Below are positions 6,646 through 15,692 of a DNA stretch of 36,401 nt, in pieces (position 1 is the first letter of the stretch; every line of letters begins with the position of its first letter). Origin of the DNA: an uncultured Desulfovibrio sp. (lineage in GTDB: Bacteria; Desulfobacterota; Desulfovibrionia; Desulfovibrionales; Desulfovibrionaceae); assembly GCA_934546745.1 (NCBI GenBank), contig CAKTDV010000025.1:1-36401 (forward strand). The letters are read 5' to 3'. A program made the position numbers and the translations under genes. The notes under the pieces are model-generated. The model worked only from the letters and a program-made list of their open reading frames with translations. It did not search any database and was not told the DNA's origin.

Positions 6646-9342
6646 CTAGGCGTCTCCGGTCTCTTCCGCTGGCTTGGCCAGCCCGCCTGTAGCGGGTGTG
6701 GCCACACGGGGACGAACCCGCAACGGCCTGCGGCGTCGCGCGGGGGAAGCGTCCTTCGCTCCCGCGACCGCCGCCGGGGCGGAGAGGGGAGAACGGCGGG
6801 CCAGATCGCGGGGAGTCAGCGCGCGCGGCGGCATCTCCTTGATATGCACGTCCATCTGGGGAAAAGCCACCTCGATGTTGTGTTCCCTCAGAAGGCGTTC
6901 CACGGCAAGGCGTACATTGGAGGAGACAGACGCGGCAAGATCGTAGTCCCGTACCCAGAAACGCAGGGTGAAGTCCAGCGTGCTTGCGCCAAAATCGCTG
7001 AACAGCACTGTTGGCGAGGGATATTTCAGGATGTTTTCCGTCATGCTGGCGGCGTTGAGCAACAGTTTCATGACCAGCGCCGTATCCGATCCGTAGGCGA
7101 CGCCCACGATCACGTCGCGTCGCGTCGTGCGGCTGCTGCGCGTCCAGTTGGTCAGACGTCCCGACACGAATTCAGAATTGGGCACATAGATGGAGGCATT
7201 ATCATAGGTTTCCACAACGGTGGCGCGGACACTAATCTTGCGCACCCGGCCCACGGTGCCACCCACCTCGACCACGTCGCCCACCTGCATGCTGCGGCTG
7301 AAGATGAGCAGCAGACCGGAAACGAAGTTGTTGACGATAGTCTGCATGCCAAAACCGATGCCCACGGAAAGCCCCCCGGCCACCACGGCAAGATTGCTCA
7401 GCTCCATGCCGAGCGAACGCAGCACGAACAGTCCGAAAAGAGCCCAGGAGGCATAGGTCAGCGATGTCTGCAAGGGCGGAATGAGGGTCACGTCGATCTG
7501 GACGCGGTGGGGCAGGCGCTGCAGGAACAGCGTCCCCATGCGCACAAAGGTGCGCGTTATGAAAAACGCGCTGATGATGAGCAGCACCTGCAACAGGTTG
7601 AACTGCGTCACCCCCACGTTGACGCCCTGCAACACGTAGTGACTCAGCAGCACCACCCCGCCGGGCAGGGTACACAGCCACAGGGAGACGGCCACCAGCG
7701 CCAGCACGAGAATACAGGGGGCCGCCAGCGCCAGAAGGATGCTGGCAAAGGCCGCGCCGCCGCCCTCCTTGGGCAGGCTGTCGTTGAAACGGCTGCACAG
7801 GGCCATGCTTGCCACACTCAGCTGCAGTGCCAGCGCGCAGGAGGAATAGAGCAGATAGAGGGCCATGCTGTAGATATGCAGGCCGCACAGCGTCATGACA
7901 ACGCAGGCCCAGAGCAGGACGCCCGCGCCCTTCATGATGCCCTGCTCCATGTCCGGTATGCTCCCGGAGGGAGACGGGGCCGCGCCATCGGCACTTTCCA
8001 CGCGTTCGCCAGCGGCGGCGGCCGCCCTGCGGTAGCGGAAGTGCCGGGCGACAATCCGCAGCCCCAGCGCCAGCAGCCAGAGCGCCAGGGCCGCCACGCG
8101 CGGCAGGGGCAGATAGATGAGGATGTAGGCGCACAGCGTCAGCGGCATCAGATTCCAGAGCGGCGAAGGAACACGCGGCACCGTGGGATGCTGCAACTGC
8201 CGGAGATCCCAGGCAAGGCACATCTGCCCCAGGATGAGACTCATGTTGCCCAGCGCGAGAAAGAGCCGGTAAAATTCGTTATCCACGGAAAGCGAGGCCC
8301 CGCCAAGCGCGAAGCCAAGGCATATCCAGACAACGCTGACACGGAAGACATGCCGGATGACAGGATGATCGCTGCCCTGACCGATACGGCGGTACAGCAG
8401 AAAGGAGAGCAGCGAAGACAGCACGAGCATCAGCAGACCGCGGGCGGCGGCGATTTGCCAGCCCTCCGCCGTGGTGGGAATCTCGACGGGAAGGCGGATG
8501 GTCATGATCTGGGGAATGACCGCCAGTATCTTGAAGGCGTCCTCCCAGGCCTTGGCTGTCAGATAGGGTTCCGGGCCGCGAAGGTAATACTGTTTCCAGC
8601 TTTCAGGAAGCCGCGCGGCGATGCCGTCCGCGTCCTTCTGCATGGAGTCCAGCAGGGTATGGGCGGGGGCCATGGCCGCATCGTAGCGCTTGAGCAGCGC
8701 CGTCAGGCGCGTCTGGGCCAGTGAGACATCCCGGAGCATGGGTTTGAAATCGGGCATGAGGCGCGAGGCGTTGTTCTTCAGCCCCTCCGGCAGGGAGTTG
8801 TCAATCTTGTTGACCCGATCGAGCGCGGCCTGGGCATTGTCGCGGGCCTCCTGCGCGGCGTCCATCAGACGGCGCACCTTGGCGCTGTTGGCGGCGATGC
8901 TGCGGCTGATGGATTCGAGCCCCAGCGGCCAGTCGTCAATGGAGTTCCGCCAGACAACCAGGCGGTGATATTCGTCCTCATAGGGGCGCAGCTTCCGCCC
9001 CAGCCCCGCCACCGTATCCAAAAAGCTGGAACTCTGCTCCCTGGCGGTCCGCAACGCCTCCGCCACCTGGGCGCGCTGCTCCTCCAGAAAATCCCGCAGC
9101 ACCGTTTCCGCTCCCGGGGCGGCGTCGTCGCTCTCTCCGGCGGTCTCCTCCCGCTTCTGCCCGGACGGCGATCCGTCCTTGGACAAAGCCGGAGAACCTC
9201 CGTCATTCGCGGACAAGGCCGGAGCGGGGACGCAGAGCGTCAACGCCAGCAGCAAGGCTACCAGCAAAACCGGCAGCGAGGCCAGTCGTGAGCGCGGGGA
9301 CGCCGGAAACCAGAAACCACGAATCGGCATGGTGCGTTCCAT
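6646..9342 (-). CDS. Large MscS-family mechanosensitive channel with periplasmic coiled-coil domain
   Basis: The 898-residue protein resembles the large MscS-type channels (MscK/MscM, DUF3772-type). Order: signal peptide (1-45), a helical, coiled-coil-prone periplasmic region (about 65-250, starting EETAGESDDAAPGAETV), then roughly ten membrane segments (about 270-640), and the MscS core. The pore-lining helix is VVAGGLSVGIGFGMQTIVNN (about 650-675, Gly/Ala-rich), followed by the beta domain (RSMQVGDVVEVGGTVGRV ... VPNSEF) and the alpha-beta vestibule ending FPQMDVHIKEMP. It should release solutes when membrane tension rises. The start at 9342 is set by GAGAGGAG seven bases before the ATG; the frame is open another 78 codons upstream, across the promoter region shared with the DUF362 gene. 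A basic tail of about 50 residues follows the core. Confidence 0.9.
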   Translation of the reverse strand: MERTMPIRGFWFPASPRSRLASLPVLLVALLLALTLCVPAPALSANDGGSPALSKDGSPSGQKREETAGESDDAAPGAETVLRDFLEEQRAQVAEALRTAREQSSSFLDTVAGLGRKLRPYEDEYHRLVVWRNSIDDWPLGLESISRSIAANSAKVRRLMDAAQEARDNAQAALDRVNKIDNSLPEGLKNNASRLMPDFKPMLRDVSLAQTRLTALLKRYDAAMAPAHTLLDSMQKDADGIAARLPESWKQYYLRGPEPYLTAKAWEDAFKILAVIPQIMTIRLPVEIPTTAEGWQIAAARGLLMLVLSSLLSFLLYRRIGQGSDHPVIRHVFRVSVVWICLGFALGGASLSVDNEFYRLFLALGNMSLILGQMCLAWDLRQLQHPTVPRVPSPLWNLMPLTLCAYILIYLPLPRVAALALWLLALGLRIVARHFRYRRAAAAAGERVESADGAAPSPSGSIPDMEQGIMKGAGVLLWACVVMTLCGLHIYSMALYLLYSSCALALQLSVASMALCSRFNDSLPKEGGGAAFASILLALAAPCILVLALVAVSLWLCTLPGGVVLLSHYVLQGVNVGVTQFNLLQVLLIISAFFITRTFVRMGTLFLQRLPHRVQIDVTLIPPLQTSLTYASWALFGLFVLRSLGMELSNLAVVAGGLSVGIGFGMQTIVNNFVSGLLLIFSRSMQVGDVVEVGGTVGRVRKISVRATVVETYDNASIYVPNSEFVSGRLTNWTRSSRTTRRDVIVGVAYGSDTALVMKLLLNAASMTENILKYPSPTVLFSDFGASTLDFTLRFWVRDYDLAASVSSNVRLAVERLLREHNIEVAFPQMDVHIKEMPPRALTPRDLARRSPLSAPAAVAGAKDASPARRRRPLRVRPRVATPATGGLAKPAEETGDA

Positions 9343-9437
9343 GAAAGAACTCCTCTCAGAAAATAAATGCCACCGGGGGTGGACGCGGGGTGTTTCCGTT
9401 CCTTTACAAGAACTCCGCGCAACGGCATAGTCGCGGC

Positions 9438-10388
9438 ATGACTGCCTATACGACATTTTCCGGCGCGCTTCCACTCTGCCTGCTCCCCTGCCCCGATCTG
9501 TCCGTAGCGGCGGAACGGACGCGCCGCGCGCTGGAACGGGCCGGGCCGGGCCATCTCCGCCCCCTTTACGGCGCAAGGGTCCTCGTGAAGCCCAATCTGC
9601 TCAGGGCCACGCCGCTCGCCTGCACTTCTCCGGCGGTGGTGGCGGCCGCCTGCGCCTGGCTGCTGGATCAGGGCGCGCGCGTGACCGTTCTGGATTCTCC
9701 CGGCTTTGGCCGCGCCGCCAGCGTGGCCCGCGCCATCGGCCTCGGCGACAGTCTGCGCCCGCTGGGCCTTGCCGTTTCAGGGCCCGGAAAGGCCGTGTCG
9801 CTGCGTCTGGACAACGGCTCCTGTTTTGGCGTCTCCCGTCGGGCGCTGGAAAGCGATCTCATCCTTTCCGTCCCCCGCGTCAAGGCGCACAGCCAGATGC
9901 TGCTGACGCTGGCCGTCAAAAACCTGTTCGGACTGGTGGCCGGCATGCGCAAGGCCCTTGCCCACACGCGCGAAGGCCAGTCGCCCGACGGCTTCGCCAA
10001 CGCCCTTGCCGCGCTCTGGGCCGCCCTGCCGCCCGTGGCGGCGCTGGCGGACGGCATCATTGCCATGCAGCGTACCGGCCCCAGCGGCGGCATCCCCCAT
10101 CCGCTGGGCCTGCTGGCCTCCAGCCCTTCGGCCGTGGCGCTGGACGAGGCCCTGTGCGCCGTCCTTGGAGTGGAATTCCGCCGGACGCCGCTGGGCGCGG
10201 CCCTGGAACGCCGCCATGCGCCGGGATGCGCGGCGGCGGGCGCGATCGTCCGCTATACGGACGCCCGCCCCGAGGAGGTGGCCGTCCGGGATTTCGCCCT
10301 CCCGGCGGAACTGACGCACACCTCCTTCCGCCCCGGACGCCTGCTGCGAAGCTGCCTGCGCCGTTTCTGGCTGGGCCTGCGCCCCTGA
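9438..10388 (+). CDS. DUF362-family protein
   Basis: The 316-residue protein shows the DUF362 pattern: VLVKPNLL near residue 50, a VTVLDSPGFG segment, a Cys/Ser-poor central part with LILSVPRVKAHSQMLLTLAVKNLFGLV (about 135-160), and VAALADGIIAMQRTGPSGGIPHPLGLL. Family members often carry a C-terminal ferredoxin domain; this one does not, so it is the short form. The function of the family is unsettled. The start is uncertain: the ATG at 9438 lacks a clear ribosome site, and the frame is open 16 codons more upstream. It ends 30 bp before thiE and may share its transcript. Confidence 0.8.
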   Translation: MTAYTTFSGALPLCLLPCPDLSVAAERTRRALERAGPGHLRPLYGARVLVKPNLLRATPLACTSPAVVAAACAWLLDQGARVTVLDSPGFGRAASVARAIGLGDSLRPLGLAVSGPGKAVSLRLDNGSCFGVSRRALESDLILSVPRVKAHSQMLLTLAVKNLFGLVAGMRKALAHTREGQSPDGFANALAALWAALPPVAALADGIIAMQRTGPSGGIPHPLGLLASSPSAVALDEALCAVLGVEFRRTPLGAALERRHAPGCAAAGAIVRYTDARPEEVAVRDFALPAELTHTSFRPGRLLRSCLRRFWLGLRP

Positions 10389-10418
10389 CATACCAACAAA
10401 GCTAAGGAGAGCCCTTCC

Positions 10419-11063
10419 ATGCCCGTCATCCTGCCCGGAGAAACCGATCTCTATGCCCTCACCGACAGCCGCCTCTCCCTCGGCCGCCCGCTGGAAGAGG
10501 TTGTCCGCGCCCTGCTCGGCGCGGGCATCCGCATTATCCAGTACAGGGAAAAAAAGAAAAAAGGCGGTGAGATGCTGGAGGAATGCCGTCTCATGCGCCG
10601 CCTCTGCGACGACTACGGGGCCTGTCTGATCATTGACGATCACGTGGACCTGGCCCTGATCTGCCGCGCCGACGGCATCCACATAGGACAGGAGGACATC
10701 CCCCTGCCGGATGTGCGCGCCCTGACAGGCCCCCGGATGTGCCTTGGCCTTTCGACGCACAGTCCGGAACAGGCAAGGGAGGCCGTGCGCCTTGGCGCGG
10801 ACTATATCGGCGTCGGCCCCATTTTCGCCACACAGACCAAGGAGGACGTGGTCGCTCCTGTGGGCTTCGCCTATCTGGACTGGGTGGCGGCGAACATCTC
10901 CCTCCCCTTTGTGGCCATCGGCGGTATCAAGGAAGGCAATATCGGCGAGGTCGCCCGCCACGGCGCGCGCTGCTGCGCTCTGGTTTCCGAACTGGTGGGC
11001 GCGCCGGACATCGCCGCAAAAACCGCCGCCGTCCGTCGCGCCATGCGGGCGGGTATGGCGTAA
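10419..11063 (+). CDS. thiE: Thiamine-phosphate synthase
   Basis: ThiE joins hydroxymethylpyrimidine diphosphate and the thiazole phosphate to give thiamine monophosphate. The 214-residue TIM-barrel protein shows YREK (residues 43-46) binding the diphosphate, IIDDHVDLAL, the GIHIGQEDIPL strand, GLSTHSPEQAREA, GADYIGVGPIFATQTKE and AIGGI. A clear AAGGAG precedes the ATG. An odd lysine run (REKKKKGGE) replaces the usual K-x-A after the YREK motif. No other thi biosynthesis gene adjoins it, but thiL, which uses its product, is 7.5 kb away. No TPP riboswitch is visible in the 30-bp gap upstream. Confidence 0.95.
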   Translation: MPVILPGETDLYALTDSRLSLGRPLEEVVRALLGAGIRIIQYREKKKKGGEMLEECRLMRRLCDDYGACLIIDDHVDLALICRADGIHIGQEDIPLPDVRALTGPRMCLGLSTHSPEQAREAVRLGADYIGVGPIFATQTKEDVVAPVGFAYLDWVAANISLPFVAIGGIKEGNIGEVARHGARCCALVSELVGAPDIAAKTAAVRRAMRAGMA

Positions 11064-11090
11064 ACACGCCGCGGGTTCCGGGGTGGCGCG

Positions 11091-11990
11091 TCAGCCGCGA
11101 AAGCGGATTCGCCCCTCGGAAATAATCAGCCCGGCCAGGATCAGCCCCATGCCCAGCACGGCCAGCGGGGTGACGGGTTCCCCCAGAACCGCCAGCGACG
11201 CCCCCACCGTGATCACGGGGATCAGGTAGATGTACTGGCTGACACTGACGGGACCCAGGCGGGCCAGCGCAAAATTCCAGAGAACGAAGCAGAGCGCCGA
11301 CGCCCCCAGACCGAGAAAGGCGAGATTGCCCGCCGCCAGTGGCGACAGAAGGCGTCCCGCGTCCGCCGTGGCTCCGGCAAAGGGCAGCAGAGGCAGCATG
11401 AACAACAGGCCCCAGCCAAAGATGCGCCGTGTGGCAAGCGTCGTATCGTAGCCCATCTGGCCGATTTTGCGCGTAAGAATGGAGTAGAAGGACCATGTCA
11501 GCGCGGCCAGAACGCTCAGCAGGTCTCCCAGCGGATTCAGTCGCAGCGCAACGCCACTATTGATATTGATACAGACGACGCCCGCCAGGGCGAAGACAAA
11601 ACCGGCAAAAAAACGCAGGCGCAGAGACTCGCCAAGCAGCAGCCGGGCCAGCAGGGCCGTAAACAGCGGCGAAACGGCCACCAGCACGCCGACGTTGGAG
11701 GCCAGCGTATATTGCAGGGCCATATTTTCCAGCAGGAAATACAGGGTGACGCCACACAGGCCCGCGCCCGCGAAAAACATCTCGCGCCGCCCGCCGCCTG
11801 TATGCAGGCGACGCGGCCTGACGCACCAGAGCGCGATCATGCCCAGCAGAAAACGCAGAAAAAGAATTTCCACCGGCGCGAAGACATCCAGCAGAAGCTT
11901 GGTAGAAACAAAGGTGACGCCCCAGACAGCGGCGCAACACAACGCCGCGCCGTGCGCGGCCCAGCGGGAAGAAAAAGCGGATCGGCTCAT
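11091..11990 (-). CDS. EamA-family (DMT superfamily) membrane transporter
   Basis: The 299-residue protein has ten predicted membrane helices in two homologous halves, each an EamA repeat: AALCCAAVWGVTFVSTKLLLD with FLRFLLGMIAL in the first half, LSVLAALTWSFYSILTRKIG and a final VLGMGLILAGLIISEG in the second. Such proteins usually export amino acids or other metabolites, but the substrate cannot be read from sequence. The ATG at 11990 has GGGG close by and a better GGAGGA 20 bases up, so the start is slightly uncertain. Convergent with thiE (27 bp between stops) and divergent from gltX. Confidence 0.88.
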   Translation of the reverse strand: MSRSAFSSRWAAHGAALCCAAVWGVTFVSTKLLLDVFAPVEILFLRFLLGMIALWCVRPRRLHTGGGRREMFFAGAGLCGVTLYFLLENMALQYTLASNVGVLVAVSPLFTALLARLLLGESLRLRFFAGFVFALAGVVCININSGVALRLNPLGDLLSVLAALTWSFYSILTRKIGQMGYDTTLATRRIFGWGLLFMLPLLPFAGATADAGRLLSPLAAGNLAFLGLGASALCFVLWNFALARLGPVSVSQYIYLIPVITVGASLAVLGEPVTPLAVLGMGLILAGLIISEGRIRFRG

Positions 11991-12061
11991 GGGCCCCGTT
12001 ATTGACGCTTCCTCCCGTTCACGTCAAGAGAGGGGGGACGGGAACGGCGGAACCGCACAGT

Positions 12062-12090
12062 TTGCCTTGAGGCGGCAAATGTCGTAGACA
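12062..12090 (+). promoter_or_regulatory. Candidate sigma70 promoter for gltX
   Basis: TTGCCT (12062-12067) and TAGACA (12085-12090) are spaced by 17 bases, giving a transcript with a leader of about 120 bases before gltX. The -35 box overlaps an inverted repeat (TTTGCC, 7 bases, GGCAAA; 12061-12079) that could be an operator. No T-box is evident. The match is moderate, so this is tentative. Confidence 0.4.
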
Positions 12091-12216
12091 TACGCCGTAC
12101 CCGCCGGTTCGTCCCGTTTTCGCGCGGCCTCTCTCCGTTTTTGCCACCGCGCGCGGGCAACGCCGCTTCTGACACTGAACGCAGTGCAAACGCAAGAGTT
12201 TTTCAAGGATACCGCC

Positions 12217-13623
12217 ATGAGCAAGGTCGTTACCCGTTTCGCCCCCAGTCCCACGGGGCATTTACACATCGGCGGCGCGCGTACCGCCATTTTCTGCTGG
12301 CTGCTGGCCCGTCACAACGGCGGGCAGTTCCACCTCCGTATCGAGGATACGGATCTGCTGCGATCCAAGCAGGAATACACGGATTCCATTCTGGCCTCCA
12401 TGCGCTGGCTCGGTCTGGATTGGGACGGCCCCCTCAACTACCAGACGCAGAGGACGGATCTCTATAACACCTATGTGGATCGCCTGCTGGAAAGCGGCCA
12501 TGCCTACTGGTGTTCCTGCACCCCCGAAGAAGTGGAGACCATGCGCGAACACGCCCGCGCCCACGGTCTCAAACCCCGTTATGACGGCCGCTGCCGCGAC
12601 AAAAACCTCGGCCCCGGCGAGGGCCGCTGCGTGCGCCTGCGTATTCCCCAGACCGGCAAGGTGGTCTTTGACGACATGGTGAAGGGCAGAATCGCCGTGG
12701 ACACCGCCGAACTGGACGACATGGTCATCCGCCGGGCGGACGGCATGCCCACCTACAACATGGCCGTGGTCGTGGACGATCACGAAATGGGCATCACCCA
12801 CGTCATCCGGGGCGACGACCACGTTTCCAACACGCCGCGCCAGATTCTGATTTATGAGGCGCTAGGCCTGCCCGTCCCCCGTTTCGGCCATGTGCCCATG
12901 ATTCTGGGGCCGGATCGGCAGAAGCTTTCCAAACGCCACGGCGCGCGCGCCGTCATCGAGTATCAGCGCGACGGCCTGCTGCCGCAGGCGCTGGTCAACT
13001 ACCTTGTCCGTCTGGGCTGGTCGCACGGCGATCAGGAAATCTTTACCAAAGAGGAACTGATCCGCTTCTTTGATGGAACCAGCCTCAATCCCGCCGCGGC
13101 CGCGTTCGACCCGGCCAAACTGGAATGGTGCAACGCCCATTTCATGCGGGAAATGCCTCTCTCCGATCTGGCTGCCCTGACGCTCCCCTTTGTGGAGGAA
13201 GAGGGGCTTTCCCGCCAAGGCGAGCCGCTGCAAGCGGACGACTGTGAGACGCTTTGCGGCATGTTCCGCGAGCGGGCGGGCAACCTCCGGGAGCTGGCCC
13301 GCGCCTTCGCGCCCCTGCTGGTCAACGCGGCGGATCTGCCCTATGACGCAAAGGCGGCTGCCAAAAACCTCACGGAGGCTTCCCGCGCCCATCTTGCCGC
13401 CCTGTCCGCCATCTTTGCCGCCTGTGCCGCCTTTACGGTTCCCAATCTGGAAGCCGCGCTCAACGCCTACGTGAGCGACAACGGACTCAAGTTCAAAGAC
13501 GTGGCTCCCGCGCTGCGCACGGCGCTCATGGGCTTTATGGGAGGCCCCCATCTGCCGGAAATCATGGCCTTTCTTGGCAGGGACGAAACCCTGGCCCGTC
13601 TGGATCGCGCGGCCCGGCCCTGA
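12217..13623 (+). CDS. gltX: Glutamyl-tRNA synthetase
   Basis: GluRS charges tRNA-Glu with glutamate. The 468-residue class I synthetase has RFAPSPTGHLHIGG (residues 7-20, the HIGH-equivalent motif), LRIEDTD, the TYNMAVVVDDHEMGITHVIRGDDH active-site stretch, and KLSKR as the KMSKS motif (about 241-245), followed by a helical anticodon-binding region. AAGGA lies seven bases before the ATG at 12217; 11 more upstream codons are open but lack a site. The length is normal. A second, tRNA-Gln-directed copy is common in this group, so non-discriminating activity cannot be excluded. Confidence 0.96.
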   Translation: MSKVVTRFAPSPTGHLHIGGARTAIFCWLLARHNGGQFHLRIEDTDLLRSKQEYTDSILASMRWLGLDWDGPLNYQTQRTDLYNTYVDRLLESGHAYWCSCTPEEVETMREHARAHGLKPRYDGRCRDKNLGPGEGRCVRLRIPQTGKVVFDDMVKGRIAVDTAELDDMVIRRADGMPTYNMAVVVDDHEMGITHVIRGDDHVSNTPRQILIYEALGLPVPRFGHVPMILGPDRQKLSKRHGARAVIEYQRDGLLPQALVNYLVRLGWSHGDQEIFTKEELIRFFDGTSLNPAAAAFDPAKLEWCNAHFMREMPLSDLAALTLPFVEEEGLSRQGEPLQADDCETLCGMFRERAGNLRELARAFAPLLVNAADLPYDAKAAAKNLTEASRAHLAALSAIFAACAAFTVPNLEAALNAYVSDNGLKFKDVAPALRTALMGFMGGPHLPEIMAFLGRDETLARLDRAARP

Positions 13624-13683
13624 CCCCTCATCCGCTTCCCGGCGCGCGCCGTTGCCGGAACACCTCCGACCACAGGGAACAGT

Positions 13684-14226
13684 ATGGAAGTAGAACGCAC
13701 TCCCCTTGAAGGCGTCGTCCTGATCAAGCCCCGGATATGGGGCGACGAACGCGGCTATTTTGTGGAAACCTGGCAACGGGATCGCTATGCCCGCGAGGCC
13801 GGCATCACCCTGCCTTTTGTGCAGGACAACCATTCCATGTCCCGTTACGGCATTCTGCGCGGCCTCCATTTTCAGAAGACGCGCCCGCAGGGCAAGCTCG
13901 TCCATGTCTCGCTGGGCAGCGTCTTCGATGTGGCGGTGGACATCCGCGAGGGATCGCCTACCTACGGACAATGGTACGGCGTAGAACTCACAGCCAAAAA
14001 CCAGTGGCAGCTCTGGGTGCCGCCGGGCATGGCCCACGGCTTTGCCGTCACCAGCGAGATCGCGCACTTCCACTACAAGGTGACGGACGTGTATTGTCCG
14101 CAGGATGAGGGATCCATCCGCTGGAACGATCCGTCCATCGGCGTGCGCTGGCCTCTGGACGATCCCCAGCTCTCCGAAAAGGATCGCCATGCCCCCTTCT
14201 GGCGGCCCCAGGGGCGGGATTCCTGA
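13684..14226 (+). CDS. rfbC: dTDP-4-dehydrorhamnose 3,5-epimerase
   Basis: RfbC epimerises dTDP-4-keto-6-deoxyglucose at C3 and C5 on the way to dTDP-L-rhamnose. The 180-residue cupin has the family marks VLIKPRIWGDERGYFVETW at the start, QDNHSMSRYGILRGLHFQ with the catalytic His (HF following RGL), KLVHVSLGSVFDVAVDIR, and WVPPGMAHGFAV. The usual rfbA, rfbB and rfbD partners are not next to it. It lies 60 bp after gltX and 37 bp before the Csd4-like gene, so it may be read from the gltX promoter. Confidence 0.95.
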   Translation: MEVERTPLEGVVLIKPRIWGDERGYFVETWQRDRYAREAGITLPFVQDNHSMSRYGILRGLHFQKTRPQGKLVHVSLGSVFDVAVDIREGSPTYGQWYGVELTAKNQWQLWVPPGMAHGFAVTSEIAHFHYKVTDVYCPQDEGSIRWNDPSIGVRWPLDDPQLSEKDRHAPFWRPQGRDS

Positions 14227-14263
14227 ACGTCGCCTTCCTGGGAACGCCTCCTGTGAGGTCTTC

Positions 14264-15622
14264 ATGATGCCTTCTTTCCGCGCCGCCCTGTTCCGGGTCA
14301 GGCTGCTGTGCTGTCTTGCTCTGTGCCTCTGCCCAGGCCTCACACCGGATGTCGCTGCCGGGGAACCGCCCGCCCCCTCTCTGGACTTCGTTACCATCCG
14401 CCTCGGTCAGGGCGATCGCGCCGTGCTGGTTGTGGGCGGCATACAGGGCGACGAGCCGGGCGGCTTTTCCGCGGCCACACTGGTGGGCACCCGCTATGAA
14501 ATCCAGCAGGGGGCCGTCTGGGTCGTTCCCAATCTCAATTTCCCCAGCATCATCCGGCGGTCGCGCGGTCTGCATGGCGACATGAACCGCAAATTCGCCA
14601 CCCTGCCGGAAAGCGATCCGCAATACGCCACCGTCCGCCGGATACAGGAACTCATCCGCCATCCACAGGTGGGGCTTGTGCTGAACCTGCACGACGGCAG
14701 CGGCTATTACCGGCCACACCGCGAAAGCGACCTCTGCAACCCCAAGCGCTGGGGACAGTGCATCGTCATCGATCAGGAGAGCCTTGCGCCGCATATCTTC
14801 ATGCACAGGCTGGGACAGGAAGCCGCCGCCGTGGCGCAAACCGTCAACACACGCCTCATGGCGCAACTGCACCGCTATCACGTCCACAATACGCGGACGG
14901 CCGAAGGCGACAGGGAAATGGAAAAAAGCCTTTCCTACTATGCCGTGCGGCACGGCAAAGCGGCCTTCGGGCTGGAAGCCAGCAAGGAATTTGGCGTGGC
15001 TCTGCGCGCCTACTACCACCTGCTGCTCATCGAATCCTTCTTCCGTCAGGCGGGTGTGCGGTTCTCGCGGGATTTCGAGCTCTCCCCCGCCGGTGTGGAA
15101 AAGGCCCTGCGGGAGAATCTTGGCGTGGCCTTTGCGGGCAATCGTATTTTCCTGCCTCTGGAGGACGTGCGGCCTTCCCTGCACAGAGTGCCGCTGCCAC
15201 GGGATGCCGCCCGAACCGCCGTCACCTCCAAGCCCATCATGGCCGTTCTGCCGGACAGCGGCGACGGACGCCTGCGTGTGCATTACGGCAATCGCCTGCT
15301 GACCTGCATCACCCCTGAATGGCGGGAGATGGATCACAGCCTTGACGGCGTGGATGTCCTCCTGGACGGAAGGCGGCGCACGGCGGGCTTTGGGCAGATG
15401 ATCCACGCGCGCGACTCGCTGGAAGTGCTTCCCCAGGCGGGCTACCGGGTCAACGCCATCGGCTATGACTCCGGCAGGGAGGATGAAAGCGGCCTGCCCC
15501 TGAGGCGCGCCATGTTCGCCGCTCGTTTTTCCGTGGACAGGGGCGGCCGGGTCTATAGGATGGAAATCTACAGGGGAGAACGTTTCTGCGGCATGTTTCT
15601 GCTGCGCTTTGGCAACGACTGA
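14264..15622 (+). CDS. Csd4/Pgp2-like peptidoglycan carboxypeptidase (peptidase M99 type)
   Basis: This 452-residue exported zinc carboxypeptidase resembles Helicobacter Csd4 and Campylobacter Pgp2, which trim tripeptide side chains of peptidoglycan to dipeptides and so create helical or curved shape. A signal peptide spans about 1-33. The metal site is the unusual Gln-x-x-Glu: Q61 and E64 in GGIQGDEPGG, with H143 in LNLHDGSGYY; R109 in HGDMNRKF and E238 in FGLEASKEF fit the substrate and catalytic residues. The spacing of these residues matches what I recall for Csd4. Two smaller beta-rich parts follow the catalytic domain. GAGG precedes the ATG at 14264, and the next codon is also ATG. Confidence 0.85.
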   Translation: MMPSFRAALFRVRLLCCLALCLCPGLTPDVAAGEPPAPSLDFVTIRLGQGDRAVLVVGGIQGDEPGGFSAATLVGTRYEIQQGAVWVVPNLNFPSIIRRSRGLHGDMNRKFATLPESDPQYATVRRIQELIRHPQVGLVLNLHDGSGYYRPHRESDLCNPKRWGQCIVIDQESLAPHIFMHRLGQEAAAVAQTVNTRLMAQLHRYHVHNTRTAEGDREMEKSLSYYAVRHGKAAFGLEASKEFGVALRAYYHLLLIESFFRQAGVRFSRDFELSPAGVEKALRENLGVAFAGNRIFLPLEDVRPSLHRVPLPRDAARTAVTSKPIMAVLPDSGDGRLRVHYGNRLLTCITPEWREMDHSLDGVDVLLDGRRRTAGFGQMIHARDSLEVLPQAGYRVNAIGYDSGREDESGLPLRRAMFAARFSVDRGGRVYRMEIYRGERFCGMFLLRFGND

Positions 15623-15628
15623 CGCGCT

Positions 15629-15674
15629 GCGTCCGCTCCGGCGGACGCGGGAGCGGACGCCGTGCCCCGGCACG
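15629..15674. terminator. Tandem hairpins between convergent genes
   Basis: An 11-bp inverted repeat (15629-15639 with 15650-15660) is followed at once by a smaller hairpin (15661-15666 with 15669-15674). They separate the stop of the Csd4-like gene from the stop of the oppositely directed gene. No T-run follows on the plus strand, so termination strength is uncertain. The loop repeats part of the arm, allowing an alternative fold. Confidence 0.5.
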
Positions 15675-15692
15675 GGGAGAAAACACAAGGCG

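Noticed and set aside
6604..8724. 706-codon plus-strand open frame rich in His, Gln and Gly
   Set aside because: It mirrors the MscS channel gene; the composition is typical of antisense reading of membrane-protein codons.
10389..10418. TPP riboswitch in front of thiE
   Set aside because: The gap is only 30 bases and lacks the THI-box sequence; no room for the fold.
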